Source: Ailurus styani (Eukaryota; Chordata; Mammalia; Carnivora; Ailuridae). Taken from it: 64,000 nt of DNA. Shown here one piece after another: positions 36,010 to 47,372 of the stretch. The translations under genes and the position numbers were made by a program. The stretch lies in contig LNAC01000275.1 in the NCBI GenBank assembly GCA_002007465.1, forward strand, positions 1,380,635-1,444,634, written 5' to 3'. Numbering within the stretch: the stretch's first letter is position 1; every line of letters begins with the position of its first letter. The notes under the pieces were generated by a model. The model did no database searches. It was given only the letters and a program-made list of their open reading frames with translations, and was not told the DNA's origin.

Positions 36010-36925
36010 TCAAACCTGTTTTTCCCATAGTCTTCTCTGTTTCAGCAAATGACAATAATCTTCCTTCCATTTCTTTGATCAAATCCTTAGAGCCATCCTT
36101 GACTTCTCTCTCTTTCTTTCACATCCCATATTGGCAAGTCTAGCTGGCTCTGCCTTCAGAATACATTCAAAAGCCAATCACTTCTCACCGACATTACTGC
36201 CACCACCATGACCTAAGCCACCAAGTTCTCTTGCCTGGATTATTGTTCTTGCCTCCAAATTATCTCCTTAGTTCCATCCCCTGTCCTTATATAGTAAATT
36301 CTCAGTAAAGTAGGCAAAGTAATATTGTATTTTCCTGTAAGTCAAGTCAAGTCCATAGTCCATCTGCTCATATCTTCCACTAGCTTTTAATCTCATCTCA
36401 TTAAAAATGAGAGCGGGAGATGTTAGAGTGTCCTCTAGGACCATGTATCCTCTGGCCCCCACTTCATCTCCCACAGCAACTTCTACCACCCTCCTTCTTG
36501 CTCATTCTGTTCCCATAGGTATGTTTCTCAAACACACCACGATGTTCCTAAGACATTTACACTGGCTGTCCTCTGCTTAGAACATTCATCCCAGGACAGC
36601 TTCACAGTTCATTCTCTCACCTCCTTTCTGTCTTTGATCAAACACCTCCTTCTGAGAGACCTTCTCCAATCACCTTACAAATAACATCAACCTCCCCAAG
36701 CACTTCTATCTTCAGCACTTAATTCTGCTTCATTTTTCATCATTGTACTTATTACTATCTAACATATATTTGTTTGGCTATCTGCTTCTTGCCCTCTCTT
36801 CCATTTGAAAATAAGTGTCAGGGGTTCACAGACTTTGTTTTCTTCCCTGCTATGTCTCCTGCACCTAAAATAGTGCCCAGCATACAGTATACTCAACATG
36901 TATTTTTAGTTAATTCAGTAACTAT
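36010..36925 (+). mobile_element. L2 LINE, long ORF-end and 3' UTR portion
   Basis: The L2 order is clear over 900 bases: TCTTGCCTGGATTATTGTTC (36230), TCCATCTGCTCATATCTTCC (36358), CTTCTGAGAGACCTTCTCCA (36650), TGTACTTATTACTATCTAAC (36745), TCCATTTGAAAATAAG, and TAGTGCCCAGCATACAGTAT (36870). Confidence 0.8.
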
Positions 36926-36954
36926 TTTGAATAAAGAACTGTTTTCCCTTCTTT

Positions 36955-37155
36955 TTCTTGCAACCTTTGCAGATGGTAACATCCTACTCATCTTTAGTCT
37001 CAACTCAAATGTCACCTCTTTAAAGAGCTTTACTGACCTACCCTAGAGAAATAATGTCTACCCACAGGACTGTGAGCCAACTTAAATAAGGTAAGTGTAA
37101 ACTGCCCACAATCATGCCTGGTACATATTAAAAATCCAATAAATGTTAATCATTC
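36955..37155 (+). mobile_element. second L2 LINE 3' fragment
   Basis: CTCAACTCAAATGTCACCTC, AAAGAGCTTTACTGACCTAC, AATCATGCCTGGTACATATT and CCAATAAATGTTAAT repeat the L2 3' order directly downstream of the previous copy. Confidence 0.75.
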
Positions 37156-38463
37156 TATTTTGGGAACTCTTTGGAAAGAGAATCTGCTGGAATTGTCTTG
37201 CTAACACATGGCAAGAGCCTGACTTAATTAAGTAAGACCAGAGGAGAGCAGAGCTGAGACATTGGGAGAGATGGAGTCTAGACACAGCACTTGAGCCCAG
37301 ACATCAGATATGCCTGACAGCCACTGATGCCTAGACTTTTCTGTTCTGAGTCCATAAATTCTTTTATTAAGGTAGGTTGAGTTGGGTTTCTATCTTTTTG
37401 AAGGAGTTCTGCCTAACACAAACAGCGGCTCCAAGAGGTATAAAATTAAGTACTAAATGGGTGGCACAGACTTTGACTAAAGATACGGAGAGTACAAACC
37501 AAGGCAAGTTCAGTGTGGGTTATGGGATATAGTGAAGAGAGGCAGGTCACCCACCACAAATTCTGCCGACTCCAGTAGTAGTGTCAGAAAAATGTCTAAA
37601 GATAATTTGAGATATCATTGCCTCAGAAGCATTAGATTTTTAATCAGAAAAAAAAATCACCTTCTAGAAGAATAATGTCATTTCAGAGCTTTTTACCAAA
37701 AATTTCTCTCCTCCCATAGCCAGAATCTAGAGCCCTATGCTTGGCCTGCATAGAAATGACGGCTTCCAAAACTGCAAAAAATGATGCTTTCGGACATAGG
37801 GAAGAAAGGCCTTTGCTTTTCTGAGAGTCATGTTAGTGGGCTCTAGCTGGCATTTTCAGAAGGGACAACTTCAAAGTGATTACTTTCAGGAAATTAGAAG
37901 GCACAGAATTCACTGCCATGTCCTGAAGTTTCTACCCAGATCTCTGTAGGACTATTTAGCCCTGAGTCCAGGGGACTGTCCCTCATCTGGAATAGTGTGT
38001 GATCACTTAATCTTCCTCTAGTTTCCTGAGAGGAAGTCCATTTAACACCTGTCCCTTGACCTTTTTTTTTTTTTTAAGAAATTTAGCTTCTCTACCTCTT
38101 ACCTTTTCTTTGAAGAAATACAGCTATCTTCCCTTTTCTTTTTCTTTTCTTTTCTTTTTTTTCCCCCAAGTGAAGGTAAAAGGCAATCTGTCTTTTCACA
38201 ATGCGAGGAGCAAGTTAGGTACAGCATGACAAAAGTATCATTTCCTAAGCCTGAGATCTGAAGTTGATAAGAGGTTTTCAGGGACAAAGGGGTATTGGCA
38301 GGCCAATTATGAGAGCAGGAGCAAGTGAGAGTCTATGAGACAGGTGGGGGCAGAAAGAGAGAGAGAGAGAGAGATAGAAATCCTCCCAAATTACTTCCAT
38401 TTTTTCTCACGGAGCAGTCAGCAAAGGCAGCTTCATTTAGAAAGTTCATTACAATTTTATTAC
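37156..38463. other. no recognisable repeat; low-complexity tracts
   Basis: Contains poly-T near 38062-38075, a TTTTC-rich tract at 38133-38162 and a (GA)n tract at about 38356-38374. No other feature was identified. Confidence 0.4.
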
Positions 38464-38606
38464 CTTAAAATTGCCCAACACATACCCACAACCATAAAGG
38501 AAATATTGGAATTGGAAGTGTCCTCTGTGTTACTCTTTAAGGTTAGTATTTGTTGCCAAATCCGCCCTTGCTTCATTAAGGTTGTAATGTTTTGCTTTTG
38601 GCCTTG
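38464..38606 (-). CDS. candidate exon, 47 open codons, phase not matched
   Basis: On the minus strand a very strong acceptor (a long pyrimidine tract ending TTCTTTTGTTCAG) precedes 143 bases followed by the donor AAG|GTAATA. Only the frame beginning at its first base is open. It encodes QGQKQNITTLMKQGRIWQQ through a threonine/asparagine-rich middle to a hydrophobic end with MVVGMCWAIL. It leaves two bases, but the exon at 28761-28854 needs only one from its predecessor, and direct joining would stop after five codons. It is therefore either joined through an unseen exon, part of a different or non-coding transcript, or a chance find. Confidence 0.3.
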
Positions 38607-39341
38607 CTGAACAAAAGAATGAAGGAAAACAAGGAAAGAATCAAGAACTCTAAAAAGATTTTGGAAAATGTCCTCTAAAAAGAAGAAAGACAATAGATCA
38701 GAATGTCAGAATCTACCCTCTAGGAAGGCTCAAAAGTGATTATTCAGTCGTAGGTGTCATTGAATTGTCAATTGCTCATTTCTGGCATTAGTTCCAAGAT
38801 CTATGTCTCGGTTTCCATCGAATTTTCTTCCGTTATTCTCATGGTGGTTGTTGTAATGGATGTAGCTCTGAATGCACACTCAATGGTGTTCTCAGTTTCT
38901 TGCTGAGTATGGGATAAACTGGAAAGTGGAGGGTTGACAAGGGTCTGGTAAGACGCTATGCTGTGGCAGCTGAGGACATCCTCTTGGAAGGATGCCTGCC
39001 TAACATTAAGTGGCTCTTCCTGGCAAGTGAGATGCCTTGGGCTCAGACAGCATAAGGCTGACTGCCTGACTTTTCTTAGACCTGGGACTGAGGGTATTTA
39101 CAGTTTAGAATGAATCCATCTGACACTATAGGACTAGAAACGCTATGAATACAGAGGTGTGATTAAGCAAGATTTAAAGGAAAAGGAATGAGCCCTTTTT
39201 CACCAGATGGAACTAGTTTATTATTGCTACATTAAGACAAAAATAAAACCCCTATCCTTTCTTCCCAGATCCTGAACAGACACTTTCAATATCCTCCCTC
39301 ATTGCAGTTTTGAGGCCATTTGAGGTAGCCAGCTCCCTTTG
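38607..39341. other. no recognisable feature
   Basis: Unassigned sequence. Confidence 0.4.
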
Positions 39342-39732
39342 ACTGATGCTGGCCCAAGAAACCTCAACCCCATCAAATCCAATGTTCCCCTCTTAACAAA
39401 TACTATGTCCCCTTTACTGTCCTGAAATAAAATATGTAGGTGGTATGCCTTACCTACCAACAGAAAGTTTTAAGTAAATAAATAGNTTTTTTGTTTGTTT
39501 TGTTTTGTTTTTTAAAGATTTTATTTATTTATTTGACACATAGAGAGAGAAATCACAAGTAGGCAGAGAGGCAGGCAGAGAGAGGGGNACTGATGCTGGC
39601 CCAAGAAACCTCAACCCCATCAAATCCAATGTTCCCCTCTTAACAAATACTATGTCCCCTTTACTGTCCTGAAATAAAATATGTAGGTGGTATGCCTTAC
39701 CTACCAACAGAAAGTTTTAAGTAAATAAATAG
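39342..39732. repeat. 144-base direct duplication around two single-N gaps (assembly artefact)
   Basis: The 144 bases at 39342-39485 recur, as far as I can read identically, at 39589-39732. A single N sits exactly at the end of copy 1 (39486) and just before copy 2 (39588), with a partial SINE between. Exact copies bounded by Ns are typical of overlapping contig ends that were not merged. Confidence 0.9.
39487..39587 (-). mobile_element. partial CAN-SINE between two N gaps
   Basis: AAAGATTTTATTTATTTATT and the GA-rich body with AGGCAGAGAGGCAGGCAGAG are present on the minus strand, but the head half (beyond AGAGAGGGG) is missing at the N. The truncation coincides with the gap, so it is an assembly limit, not a biological 5' truncation. 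Confidence 0.9.
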
Positions 39733-40660
39733 CATGCTGAAACAGAAATATCAAGTAATAATATAGATAGAGACAAATACAGGGCAGGTCATTTGGAATA
39801 TATGAGCTCAGATCCCCTAGAAGACATCTGTTGTGTCAGACACTGAGCACTGCTGATGCCTCAGATCCTATGAGCAATCGGAACATATCTGAAATGAGGT
39901 GCTTCTCTTCATCAAGGTCCAAATGGAGCCAGGTGCAACATTCATCACTTATGCAGTAATTGCAGTCATGGAAAATTCAGTGCATATTATAAGTATACAG
40001 AAAACACTTTGCCTTTATATGTAAAATAGAGTTCAGTTTCACACTCAGGTTATTATCAACAGATTTTCCACCTACACTGAAGTGTGTCAGGAAGTTTGAA
40101 GTTGTGCAGGACAAGGGACGAGTCTTCATTTCACAGGATGAAATAGGACTTGCAGCATTATTGTTCTTTGCCAATCACTATCACCTAATCCCTCCCCCAC
40201 ATGCACAAAGTTCCAAAATGTCATCCAAGATCAATACTTCCCCCTGCCCCTGAGAACACTGTGCTAGTCTCTGCTCAATTCTGAAACTCGTCTCTGCTTA
40301 AGAATAATGGAAGTCTTGATTTCTACGGTAGACAGAAGCTTAAAATTGTATTCTAATTTATTTTAATAATTTAAAAGAAAAGTGATCCTTGGGATTGTTA
40401 AGTGATGTCATATGGCACCCAGCAGCACATCTGTACCTCTAAGGCAGGTCCCCTACCTTTCCTAAGGTCTGCGAACATCCTTGAGCTCAATATGAAATCC
40501 AAGAATCATTATTCCTTCAAAGAATCCATTTAAACAATTGCATCTTATTTCATTAAATGTTCAAAATGCATAACTATCACCTGTCATTGCTCTTTCCTCA
40601 AACAACACCTCTATCGAGAGAATTGATTTCCCAATGACCATGGACAGCAGTGTGCTTATA
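39733..40660. other. no recognisable feature
   Basis: Unassigned sequence. A chance minus-strand open frame (39977-40174) has no splice support. Confidence 0.4.
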
Positions 40661-40664
40661 AAAA

Positions 40665-40715
40665 CCCAAGTGTGGTGCCTGGCACAGAGGCACTCAATAA
40701 CTGGCACCAATTTCC
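40665..40715 (+). mobile_element. L2 3' tail fragment
   Basis: GTGGTGCCTGGCACAGAGGC and ACTCAATAACTGG match the last part of L2 or MIR-type 3' ends. Confidence 0.55.
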
Positions 40716-40799
40716 TTTCAAATCCCTCAGTTGGGGACACGAAGTGACATTGAACTTTGAAACCACTTAGAAGTTGTTTTGGATCTTTGCAAGACCTTC

Positions 40800-40930
40800 T
40801 CCCACTATGTGACTTCTAACAATCTTCAGTGAGTTTGGTTATTATTATCCCCTTCACAAATAAAGAACTGAGGCCCTGAGAATTTGTTCAGGGTCACACA
40901 GTAAACAGATGAGATTAGGTGCATTCAGAG
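40800..40930 (+). mobile_element. MIR SINE fragment
   Basis: TTATTATTATCCCCTTCACA, AATAAAGAACTGAGGCCCTG and CAGGGTCACACAGTAAACAG follow the MIR core on the plus strand. Confidence 0.75.
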
Positions 40931-43852
40931 TGGTATGGCCGTAGACCAGGGTCACATTGTAAACAAAAGGTCAATATTTCAGGCCATGTCTCCGTACCTT
41001 GAAGCCTATATATATATATATACACTTTTCACTCCTCTGTGCTTTCCCATTCTCAAAACATATTAGATCTTGTCTTTTTTTTCCCTACCTAACTGAGTTG
41101 GTAGTCTATGTGTTCTTTTTCATTTTTCCATCAAACTAGGGGAAAAAAAGGAACAAAAATTAGCACTTCCCATGCCTACAAGATAAAATTATTTTTAATC
41201 AGTAAAAGTGTCCCTTGTTCAAAGTTCTTCATGTTATTGAATTAACATGGCTCTTACATTGCCTTAGAAACCAACTCAAAATAATTTAAACAAAAAAGAA
41301 GCCATGGCAAGCATATTGGCATGACTGATATAATTTAAGGAAGAGTGGGCAAACCAATCTGCAGAGATATGGAATGAAGAGAGCCGGGGACCTCACCATC
41401 AATGAGCCCTAGGCCTCCTCTTGCAGGTCTGCGGTGCTACTGATGTGACCTCATTATTAACCATCCTACTTTCTATGTTGCTTTTTAAGATTGGATGCTG
41501 GTATGCATCAATCTGAATTAACCAGGCTGGGACCAGTCATTTAGGACCAGCAGGGAAACTATAGTAGCCAGGAGTCCTCTTCTGTGAGAAAACTGGGCTT
41601 TTCTCAGAGGACAAGGACAGGTGGGCCAAACTAATAAAGCACCATTACAAGAGGACAAAGAAAGCCAAGAATTATTTTAACAAAAGAAGATCAGCAGGAC
41701 TTGATGAAAAACCAGATATAAGGATAACTATACAAAAAGACTTTTAAAATCTAGGTATCAATCAGATATTGAAAGATAAAAGAAAGCACTTTCTTTCTTT
41801 ATATTTTACTCTACTTAGAAAACCTTTAAAATTGAGGATTAAAGTGCGAATCAGATCTGAGGCCCAAAGTGACTCTGAGGTCTTAGCTAATCACCAAGTA
41901 TTTTTAAGTACCTTGTATGTATGAGTCTGAACAGACTTTTGCCACCTCCATGCCCTCCTGTACTCCCACAGAACTGAAGAAATACTAATTGACTAAGAGT
42001 TCAAGATTCACTTTGGTGGAAAAACAATAGTCAAACTTAATTTTAGCCATTAGATAGACTAGCCAACATGTTGATCAATTGCATTTTTCATTTATGATCT
42101 AATTGTTTTAGTATTACCTAGTCACGGACATGGACCATCGCAACCTTGCAAATGTGCTCATTAAATTTTCTTATTTCCAGGGGCAGAATGTGAATGTGCC
42201 TACAAGGCTCATGAATATTAATACAGAGGACCATACTTTTCCCCCTAAGTCCCTCTCACCCTATAGCTATTACTGAACAACTAAAAGGGAACATGTAACA
42301 GTTTGTAATTACTTTTTGTTTTTAAAGAAAAGCTACCAATTCAGGTGTCTGTGCTAGAAGCAACAATCTATTTTATTCTTGTAGGCCTATATCACACAGC
42401 ACCACACATTTATCCAAAGAACCAGCTCCTGCTTGCATTTAATAACTCCAAATGAGTTGTCTGACACCTTTAAATAGGAAATTGGCATATAAAGGACCCC
42501 AAGGGCAGAGGAAGGGTAAAAGTGTCCATAGATTTTTTCCTCCCCCCACCATGATTTTTAGAATAAATTATGGCCTTTTATTTGACTCACTAACCTAATA
42601 GTGTACTATTATAACAATAGGCTTGTAATTTGTGCTTGAAATATGTGCCCAACCTAGTGACATTTTTAAGACAATAAGAAAGAGTCAGAATATTCCTCAA
42701 AGGAAGTAGATGATCCCCATTTGCAGTTCTGGTGTTTCCTTCTAAAGCTTCAAAAGAAGCTGCTGTTTTTAGGAATACGTATCCCCTTATAATATTCCTA
42801 GAAATATCATTTATTTTGGCTGGAAACTATACACATTCCTCCTTCCCATTGCCCCACACCCAACTCCACTGATTTTCCAAGCAGCCATAATCTGTAGAAA
42901 GAGGTTTAATTTACAAAGGAAACAATAGAAACACCACATCTGCAAATGAATTCTGAAAGGTGAGCCTAACAAAAGTAGCGGTCTCAACCAGTGAGTGCAT
43001 TTCCTCAAGAACCACTGGATAGAGAAAATACAGTGTGCAGTGAGCAGAGGCTTCCCCTGCAACAGCTACAGGCTGCATGTTTTCCTTGGCTGAGCTACTT
43101 TCAGAATGAGATTGCTCCTAAAAAGTCAGTCATTCATAACCATGCTCACCCATAAGCATGATGTGTTTCCCAGGAAGATTTTGATCTTTTCTCTTTCTCA
43201 CACTCCCCCACTTCGGTGCTCTCTCCACCTTTTGGTCCCTTTGTACCACACCCTCCATCAGTCTTCTGTGAGTTGGATGCTTTTGCACTAACCTGACCAG
43301 CATGCCCTCTTATGGGAGGAGTAGCTTCCTGCCAAGTTGTTACCTTGGCAGTGATGGCACTGGAAGAACTGAAGAATGCGGTATATAGAACAGCGCACTC
43401 ATCTCTGAGAAGTTTGTCAGTTAGTAGTTCTCAGCTTTCTTTTCCACCACAATAAGGCTGATGGAAAATATCCACACATCTGTCATTTCCTCATCGGTGA
43501 CACTTGTTTACTTCCCACTGCCTAAATTATTTAGAACCTGCCTAAATAAATAATTATTTATTTATTATGAGTTTGTGCAATTATCCACCAGCTAGCCCTA
43601 CCACCACCACTCTCTTTGCCACTGACTCAGGAGACATGGTGGTGAGGATCACCAGCAGAATAGGACAAACGCAATCAATATTAAAGAGAGTGAGCCAAAA
43701 TAGGTGAATGTATATCCCTTATAAATAATGACAACTTTAAATAAACATTGGCAGTTATGGCCACATAAGAAGGATCAGAGCACTAAGAGAAGGATGGGTA
43801 AAAACAGTAGCAATTTGCTTACGAAAACCCAATGGGAAGAAAAAAGGAAACT
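40931..43852. other. 2.9 kb with no recognised feature
   Basis: Only a short (TA)n at 41009-41022 and AT-rich palindrome-like TAAATAAATAATTATTTATT near 43543 stand out. No exon is supported, and this is one of the longest repeat-poor stretches of the window. Confidence 0.4.
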
Positions 43853-44573
43853 TGTGAATACAGTATTAAAGAAAGAATTATTACAACATTTCTTAAAGAC
43901 CATAAAAAAGACTTTATTCAAGAAGAAACCACTGTAATGGGGTTTTGCGGGAGGAGAGAGAGATAGGACTCAACTCGGAACACAAGAAGGAAAAGTGGAG
44001 ATTTATAGCCAAGGAGCAGTGGATGGAAAACTACTAAGAGAAAACATGAGGGGTAAAGGGAAATTCAGGTTAAACCAACTTGACAAGATTCTTGCTGAAG
44101 GCAGGCCAGGGTGATCAGACATCACCTGGTGGATGGTGGAGGATGAGGAACCTGATCAGGTATCAAGGGTGATCAAATAATGGAAGGGGAGGAGGTCTTG
44201 CTCTTAAAGAGGCCCAAGGACAAAAACCTTACTAAAGGTGGTGAAAGAGACAGTCTCTCTCAATAACCACACCTTCCCACTATAAGGGAGCAAACTTTGC
44301 CTCCCCGATATGTATTCTTGGCATGGGAGTTATTTTAGGCTGACTACTATTAAGAAACAGACAACTCAAGAAGTTTTTCTTTTTGCCTCCCTTACTAAAT
44401 GCCTAAAAGAATTTAGATAGAGGACCTGTTCCAGGAAGGGAGATGTTGAGCTGTCACTATAGATAACTACAGTATGATGTGAACTAGGTGTGGTAGACAG
44501 GGAGGGACCTAGCAAGGCCTGTTTGATTAAAGTCTTCTCTGTGTCTCATTGTTTCTGGAAGGTCCAGCAAACA
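43853..44573 (-). mobile_element. solo LTR of an ERV1-like element
   Basis: Read on the minus strand it starts TGTTTGCTGG, has a TATA box (GGCTATAAATCTCC, near 44005-44018), the GAGTTGAG block, and a polyadenylation signal AATAAA (43914-43919 on the plus strand as TTTATT). It ends close to TTCACA. The TG...CA boundaries and the TATA-then-AATAAA spacing of about 100 bases are LTR-like. It shares block order with the plus-strand LTR at 5.6-6.1 kb. No internal viral genes are adjacent and no target-site duplication was found. Confidence 0.65.
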
Positions 44574-44684
44574 TATGTTTACTAAATATTTACTCTTTCC
44601 ATTCTTCTTGTAAATTGCCTTCCTTTGAAGTCCCAAATGTCTACCCTTTCTTGTTAGTCCAGAATGATATATATACCTCATTTT

Positions 44685-44947
44685 TTTTTTTATGTTTTTC
44701 TTTTTCTTTTTTTTTTTTTTAATTTTATTTTTATTATTTGCCCAAGGGGTACAGGTCTGTGAATCATCAGGCTTACATCTTTCACAGCATTCACCAAAGC
44801 ACAAACCCTCCCCAATGTCCATAACCCATCCACCCTATCCCTACCCTCCCACCCCCCAGTAACCCTCAGTTTGTTTTATGAGATTAGAAGTCTCTTATGG
44901 TTTGTCTCCTTCCCCATCCCATCTTGTTTCATTATTTTTCCCTCCCT
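44685..44947 (-). mobile_element. carnivore L1 3' end, 5'-truncated insertion
   Basis: On the plus strand a T-rich tail (44685-44720) is followed by TTGCCCAAGGGGTACAGGTC, TTCACAGCATTCACCAAAGC and AACCCTCAGTTTGTTTTATG, the reverse complement of a young carnivore L1 3' UTR. A perfect 15-base duplication TATATACCTCATTTT flanks it (44670-44684 and 44948-44962), which makes this a classic target-primed insertion of about 260 bases. Confidence 0.92.
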
Positions 44948-44962
44948 TATATACCTCATTTT

Positions 44963-47147
44963 GCCTGACTGTCTTTAGAATCTCTCATGTTTATGTGCAT
45001 TTCCCATATGTATATAATTAAATTTTATTTTCTCCTGTTAATTTGTCTCATGACAAGTTAGTTCTTAGACCAGCCAGAAGAACCTTAAAGAGCATAGAAA
45101 AATTTTCCTCTCCCACACCACCTGGAGCATTTCTTTCTGAAACTCTTTTCTGTTCTGCTCTTTGTTTTATGATGAAGCACAATGTACTGTTTTGTTTTTA
45201 AATAAGATTAGGAACATATAAAAATGTTGTGCCAAAGGTCAACTGTTAGGAGAAGCATTTCTATCACCTATGAATGAATTTTAAGTGGACATCCTGAGGA
45301 TGGCTATGAAAAGCTGACAATAGGAACTTAGCACTGGCAGCCAAGGGGTTAATATTACCATTCTAGAGCTGCCCTCAAAACAGTACACTTAATCAGTCAA
45401 CTATTTTTCCTGCCTCTACCACATGAACTGATGGTATTACACACATGTTTCAACTTACTCCACACAGTGCCAGCTATTGCAAATGCATCACAATAAAGGC
45501 GTTTTGTATAAAAATATTTGAAACTATTTAAAGTAACTGCAAACATATGCATACTAGTTTTGTTACATTTTTTTCCCTTTGTTACCAAAGACCATGTCTG
45601 TCTTTTCTTCCTCTATTGTTTTCCCCCTTCAGTTAAGCTTTAGAGATGAATCTTTATTGCATTTTGATCTCTTCCTCACCTCAAAACAAATTGTATTCAG
45701 CAGGGTGCAATGAGTATAGCTGTGCTTCTCAAAATGTGATCCATGGAATGGTCTTTGGTAAGCTTAACATTTTTGCAGGTAGGATGCCATTTTAATGAAT
45801 ACCTTCAAAAACCGATTTACAATCAGTTACAATCAGCTATTTCCCTGGCCCTTTTGTTAGCACAGACTAACACAGTTTTGCTCATGTGGCTACTATAAAT
45901 TTTATTTTGGTGTTAAATACATATTAAATAGATTCATTCATAGGGCATATCCATTTAGAGATTTATAAATTTAAGGACAAAAGTTTCTCTTTTTAGTACA
46001 GAATTTTTGCATGATATATATTTCAAAATGATTGGCATTTTTTTAAGTTTTTAGAATAGCATTTATCTACACACTCTGATTGATAGGAAACTGTTGTTTG
46101 TTTTCCTTATAATTCTGTTGATTTCTTTGTAACCACTATTTCTTCATATTTCAAAAAATTAATTCCCCCTTTTAATTTTTCTTTTACTTCAACCTATCTA
46201 GCTCAGAGTATGGTTATCACTACTTACATAATGAGTTTTTCTACTTTTGTCATCTTGAATTGAATCCCAAATTTATTTGGTTCTGTCTCTTAGGTCCTGA
46301 GAAATATGTTGTGCAATTTGGACCCTCTGGAAGGCAGACACTGAAGAGAAGTTAGGAAAATGAAGGGTTTATTGGGTAATAGCTTCCATGAAAGGAAAGA
46401 GCAGGAGGCAGGATTAGGTAAGGAATACCATCAGAGAGTGATACAGACTTGATAAACTACCACACTGTCCAATAGTGAGCAAAGATCACCTGTTAGGTGA
46501 GTCCTGCTTGCGTGGAAATTGCTAAGCACTTGTATCACCATCTTGTTCCATCATTGGCTGCAGACTCCCCCAAGAGGAGAAGGACCTCAGTACAAAAGCT
46601 GTGGTAGATGCTTGAAGAACTGAGGACTGGAGATGTCTGCTAACCACACTCTCATAGCTGGGCAGTAACTCCTTTCTTAAAGGGGAATCTGAGTGGTGCA
46701 TTCCTATGTCTGCCACAGGTGAAATTCTATCTTACTTTAAACAAATAACAAGTGACCAAATACAATACTTTGAAAAGCAAAAGGAAATTTTAAGACTAAT
46801 AGAGTTACACATTGCCTCAGAATACATAAATACTCACATTGCAATATCATCATTTGGTTTTATAACACCATATACAAACTTACATATACATACACCTAAC
46901 TTGTTAATATTTGTAATCACATTTTCTTCACATGAACATTTAAAAATCACAATACTAGAAATCCAATGGGAAAGGCATAGAGACACCCAAAATGAGTGGA
47001 GAAGAAAAACAATTTATTATATATGAATCTCTTTCATTTGCAAAGGAACATTTGATTCTATATAGATACAAGTATTAAAATGACACATTGGTATTGGAAA
47101 GATAAGCAAATACCCAATATCTATTATATCACAAATAAGGGATGTTT
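44963..47147. other. no recognisable feature
   Basis: Mostly unassigned. A short MER20-like trace (GTGCTTCTCAAAATGTGATC) is near 45723. A plus-strand open frame of 106 codons at 46706-47026 is AT-rich and looks non-coding. Confidence 0.4.
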
Positions 47148-47160
47148 GGGAAGTTATTTT

Positions 47161-47354
47161 TTTTTTAAGATTTTATTTATTTATTTGAGAGAGAGGACTG
47201 AGGGAGAGACAGAGGAAGAGGGAGAGGGAGAGGGAGAAAAGCAGACTCTCCACTGAGCATGGAGGCTGACATGGGTCATGTCATCATCATGGATCATGAC
47301 CTGAGCTGAAATCACGAGTTGGACACTTGACTGGCTGAGCTACCCAGGTGCCCC
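47161..47354 (-). mobile_element. CAN-SINE, older subfamily
   Basis: Reverse-strand element with a GAGGGAGAGGGAGAGG body and a head reading GCTGAGCTACCCAGGTGCCC. GGGAAGTTATTTT before (47148-47160) and GGGAAGTGATTTT after (47355-47367) form a one-mismatch target-site duplication. Confidence 0.95.
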
Positions 47355-47372
47355 GGGAAGTGATTTTTTTTT

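Noticed and set aside
38099..38123. Minus-strand donor-like AAAG|GTAAGAGG near 38103 with an open frame upstream.
   Set aside because: The sequence upstream on the minus strand is purine-rich with no acceptor tract, so no exon can be defined.
40573..40602. A 30-base minus-strand segment with donor GACAG|GTGATA whose phase would fit the exon at 28.8 kb.
   Set aside because: The acceptor (CTCTCGATAG) has little pyrimidine tract, and the exon is very short and partly overlaps L2-like sequence. The phase fit alone is a one-in-three event.
43346..43370. A 25-base minus-strand segment between CATTCTTCAG and GTAACA.
   Set aside because: Tandem acceptor-like sites and a weak donor, with too few codons to judge. 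No supporting upstream partner was found.
46706..47026. Plus-strand open frame of 106 codons.
   Set aside because: AT-rich, rich in Ile/Lys/Asn, with no splice partner and no recognisable domain. Expected occasionally by chance in 64 kb.
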